Shown here piece after piece: positions 62,572 to 64,000 of a stretch of DNA of 64,000 nt. Source of the stretch: Fusobacterium perfoetens ATCC 29250 (GTDB lineage Bacteria > Fusobacteriota > Fusobacteriia > Fusobacteriales > Fusobacteriaceae); NCBI RefSeq assembly GCF_000622245.1, contig NZ_KK211416.1, positions 168,296 through 232,295 of the forward strand, written 5' to 3'. The notes beneath the pieces were generated by a model that saw only the letters and a list, made by a program, of their open reading frames with translations, did no database searches and was not told where the DNA came from. Position 1 is the first letter of the stretch. Every line of letters begins with the position of its first letter. Made by a program: the position numbers and the translations under genes.

Positions 62572-63783
62572 ATGTCAAATGAAATGAAAAAAGCTCAAGA
62601 AGAAATGGAAAAATTAATGAAGGAACATATGAAAGATGTCTATGGAGAAAATTTTGAAAATATGGGAGATTTAATGAAACAAGCTTTTGAAAATTCTTTA
62701 TCTAATTTAGAAAAAGAAATAGATATAGAAGCTATTCAAAATGTAGCTCCTGGTGTTGATATGGCAACTATATTACAAAAAACTCAAGAAGCTAAAGAAG
62801 AAGCTCTTAAAAGAGGAAATGATGCAATAGCCTCTCAATCTGAAGCTATAACAAAAGCTATGAATGAAATGTTTTCCTCAGGAAATACAGGACTTCAAGA
62901 TATGATATCAGAGCAAATGAAACAATTTCAAGCAATGACAGGAATAGAAGATTTTACAAAAATGACTCCAGAAGATATGCAAAATTATTATGAAAGTCAA
63001 ATGAATATGTGGAATGGATTGGAAAATGGAGAAGAGGAAGATGTATCTTTAGAGGGTGTTGGAAGTTTAATTGAAAATATGTATAATTCATTACCTGATG
63101 GAAATAAAATAAAAGTAAAAAATGGAGATGAATATATAGAAAAATTTGAAATTTTACTTTCTGGAATTTTATCTTATATAAATGGACATGAGAATGATAC
63201 TTTAGATGTAGAAGAACATGATGATTTCTTTAATGAAAAGATAAATTATATTCTTACAGAATTTTGGGGAATAGAAAGTAAAGAAGATGTATATGATACA
63301 ATAGGTTGGTTATTAAATGAAGGACATACAGATGAATATTTAAGTTATGTAAATGCTAATACTATTGACGAGTTAATAACAGAAGATATGGATGAAGAAG
63401 AAGTTGAAATTACAAAAAATGGATTTGAATTTGCAAAATATTTTAAAGATAAATTACCAGAAAATATTATGCTTGGTTGGGACTACGGAAGAGCTAGTGC
63501 AATAGTTCGTTGGGCATATTTTATGAATTATATTAACGAAGAGGAAGCTTGGGAAATTTTAGATAAAATAGCAGGAGTTATGATAGGTACATTTAATTCT
63601 TGGAAAGAGTTTGGAATATCTTACATTGTAGGTGGATTATTCTGGACTTATAGAAAAGACCCATCAGAAACATATAATCGTTATTATGAAACAGTAGAAG
63701 CTTTAGAGGGACTTTTAACTGAAACAGATGATGAGGATGATGGAGAGTGGTTGAGAAATCCTTGGATTGAAGAGGTGTTATAA
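62572..63783 (+). CDS. DUF1266-domain protein
   Basis: 403 aa. Residues 1-165 are a Met/Glu/Lys-rich helical region (EEMEKLMKEHMKD; repeated EAI/EAL heptads), and a middle part follows. Residues 300-370 are the DUF1266 domain, with LGWDYGRASAIVRWAYFMNY, NEEEAWEIL and FNSWKEFGISYIVGGLFW. DUF1266 proteins occur in toxin-immunity neighbourhoods but have no proven activity. Ribosome binding site AGGAGG; the stop overlaps the next ATG by one base. Confidence 0.85.
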   Translation: MSNEMKKAQEEMEKLMKEHMKDVYGENFENMGDLMKQAFENSLSNLEKEIDIEAIQNVAPGVDMATILQKTQEAKEEALKRGNDAIASQSEAITKAMNEMFSSGNTGLQDMISEQMKQFQAMTGIEDFTKMTPEDMQNYYESQMNMWNGLENGEEEDVSLEGVGSLIENMYNSLPDGNKIKVKNGDEYIEKFEILLSGILSYINGHENDTLDVEEHDDFFNEKINYILTEFWGIESKEDVYDTIGWLLNEGHTDEYLSYVNANTIDELITEDMDEEEVEITKNGFEFAKYFKDKLPENIMLGWDYGRASAIVRWAYFMNYINEEEAWEILDKIAGVMIGTFNSWKEFGISYIVGGLFWTYRKDPSETYNRYYETVEALEGLLTETDDEDDGEWLRNPWIEEVL

Positions 63784-64000
63784 TGGAAATTGATGTATAT
63801 TCTTTAGAAGAACTTTATAGAAAAAATTTATCCTTTGAAGAAAGAAAAAAAGAGTATGAAAAATATCAAATAGATGATGAAGATTCTTATGGAAATACAG
63901 TTTTTCATATTACAACAAAGTTTGCAGATAGTGAGATTTTTGAATACTTTTTTATGATGGGTAAACTTCAAGGAAAAACAAGGCTTTTTAAGACTAATAA
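63783..64000 (+). CDS. Ankyrin-like protein, cut off by the window end
   Basis: First 72 codons only; no stop before 64000. After an acidic helix (SLEELYRKNLSFEERKKEYEKY), DSYGNTVFHITTKFADSEIFEYFF reads like an ankyrin repeat (D-x-x-G-N-T-x-x-H). It overlaps the DUF1266 gene by one base (TAATG) and belongs to the same operon. Ankyrin proteins are frequent in such accessory clusters. Confidence 0.65.
   Translation, partial: MEIDVYSLEELYRKNLSFEERKKEYEKYQIDDEDSYGNTVFHITTKFADSEIFEYFFMMGKLQGKTRLFKTN

Overview
The window is very AT-rich and its gene set points to a Gram-negative anaerobe, most likely a member of the Fusobacteriaceae. The reasons are an oxygen-independent (class III) ribonucleotide reductase and several radical-SAM proteins, a TolC/HlyD/MacB export cluster that implies an outer membrane, and Firmicutes-like gene control (FMN and lysine riboswitches, a CIRCE-like operator, NrdR boxes). 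The lineage is an inference from this pattern. I cannot name a species, and no rRNA or tRNA gene is visible.

Left end, 1-11.4 kb: a type III-A CRISPR system. A 25-repeat array with unusually variable repeats runs off the left edge. Two small membrane-protein genes follow, then one promoter drives a 590-aa CARF-like protein, csm1 (cas10), csm2, csm3, csm4 and csm5. cas6 lies just behind, split into two frames at an A7 slippery run. No cas1, cas2 or HEPN-type csm6 is present. Cas10 keeps its HD and GGDD motifs and Csm3 keeps its cleavage Asp, so RNA cleavage, DNA cleavage and cyclic oligoadenylate signalling all look possible. The CARF-like protein is the obvious receptor.

11.4-31.9 kb: an ABC efflux cluster whose TolC-like gene is frameshifted, corA, a YheO-type regulator, nagA, a pseudouridine synthase, a DUF523 gene, and a full glycogen operon (glgB-glgC-glgD-glgA). 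glgP follows behind its own promoter and a leader terminator. Then come a MATE transporter and small envelope or hypothetical genes.

32-46 kb: htpG under a CIRCE-like operator, nrdD under tandem NrdR boxes, lysA under a lysine riboswitch, a D-aminoacylase-like gene with nrdG behind it, the riboflavin operon ribH-ribD-ribE-ribBA (minus strand) under an FMN riboswitch, a siroheme-type dehydrogenase and dinB.

46.4-64 kb: two accessory gene clusters (46.4-49.4 kb and 58.8-64 kb) of the kind found around polymorphic toxins and their immunity proteins: DUF3592, YwqK/MORN, Imm17-like, a zinc-ribbon protein, DUF1266 and ankyrin-like. Both are preceded by the same leader element, a strong terminator hairpin whose left arm carries a Shine-Dalgarno sequence and a start codon. 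In the second cluster the promoter spacer is a run of A bases, which suggests phase variation. Between the clusters lie a purine operon (two adenine-deaminase paralogues and a permease) behind an unidentified pseudoknot-like leader RNA, then queH, a radical-SAM gene, an RpiR-type regulator and nagB.
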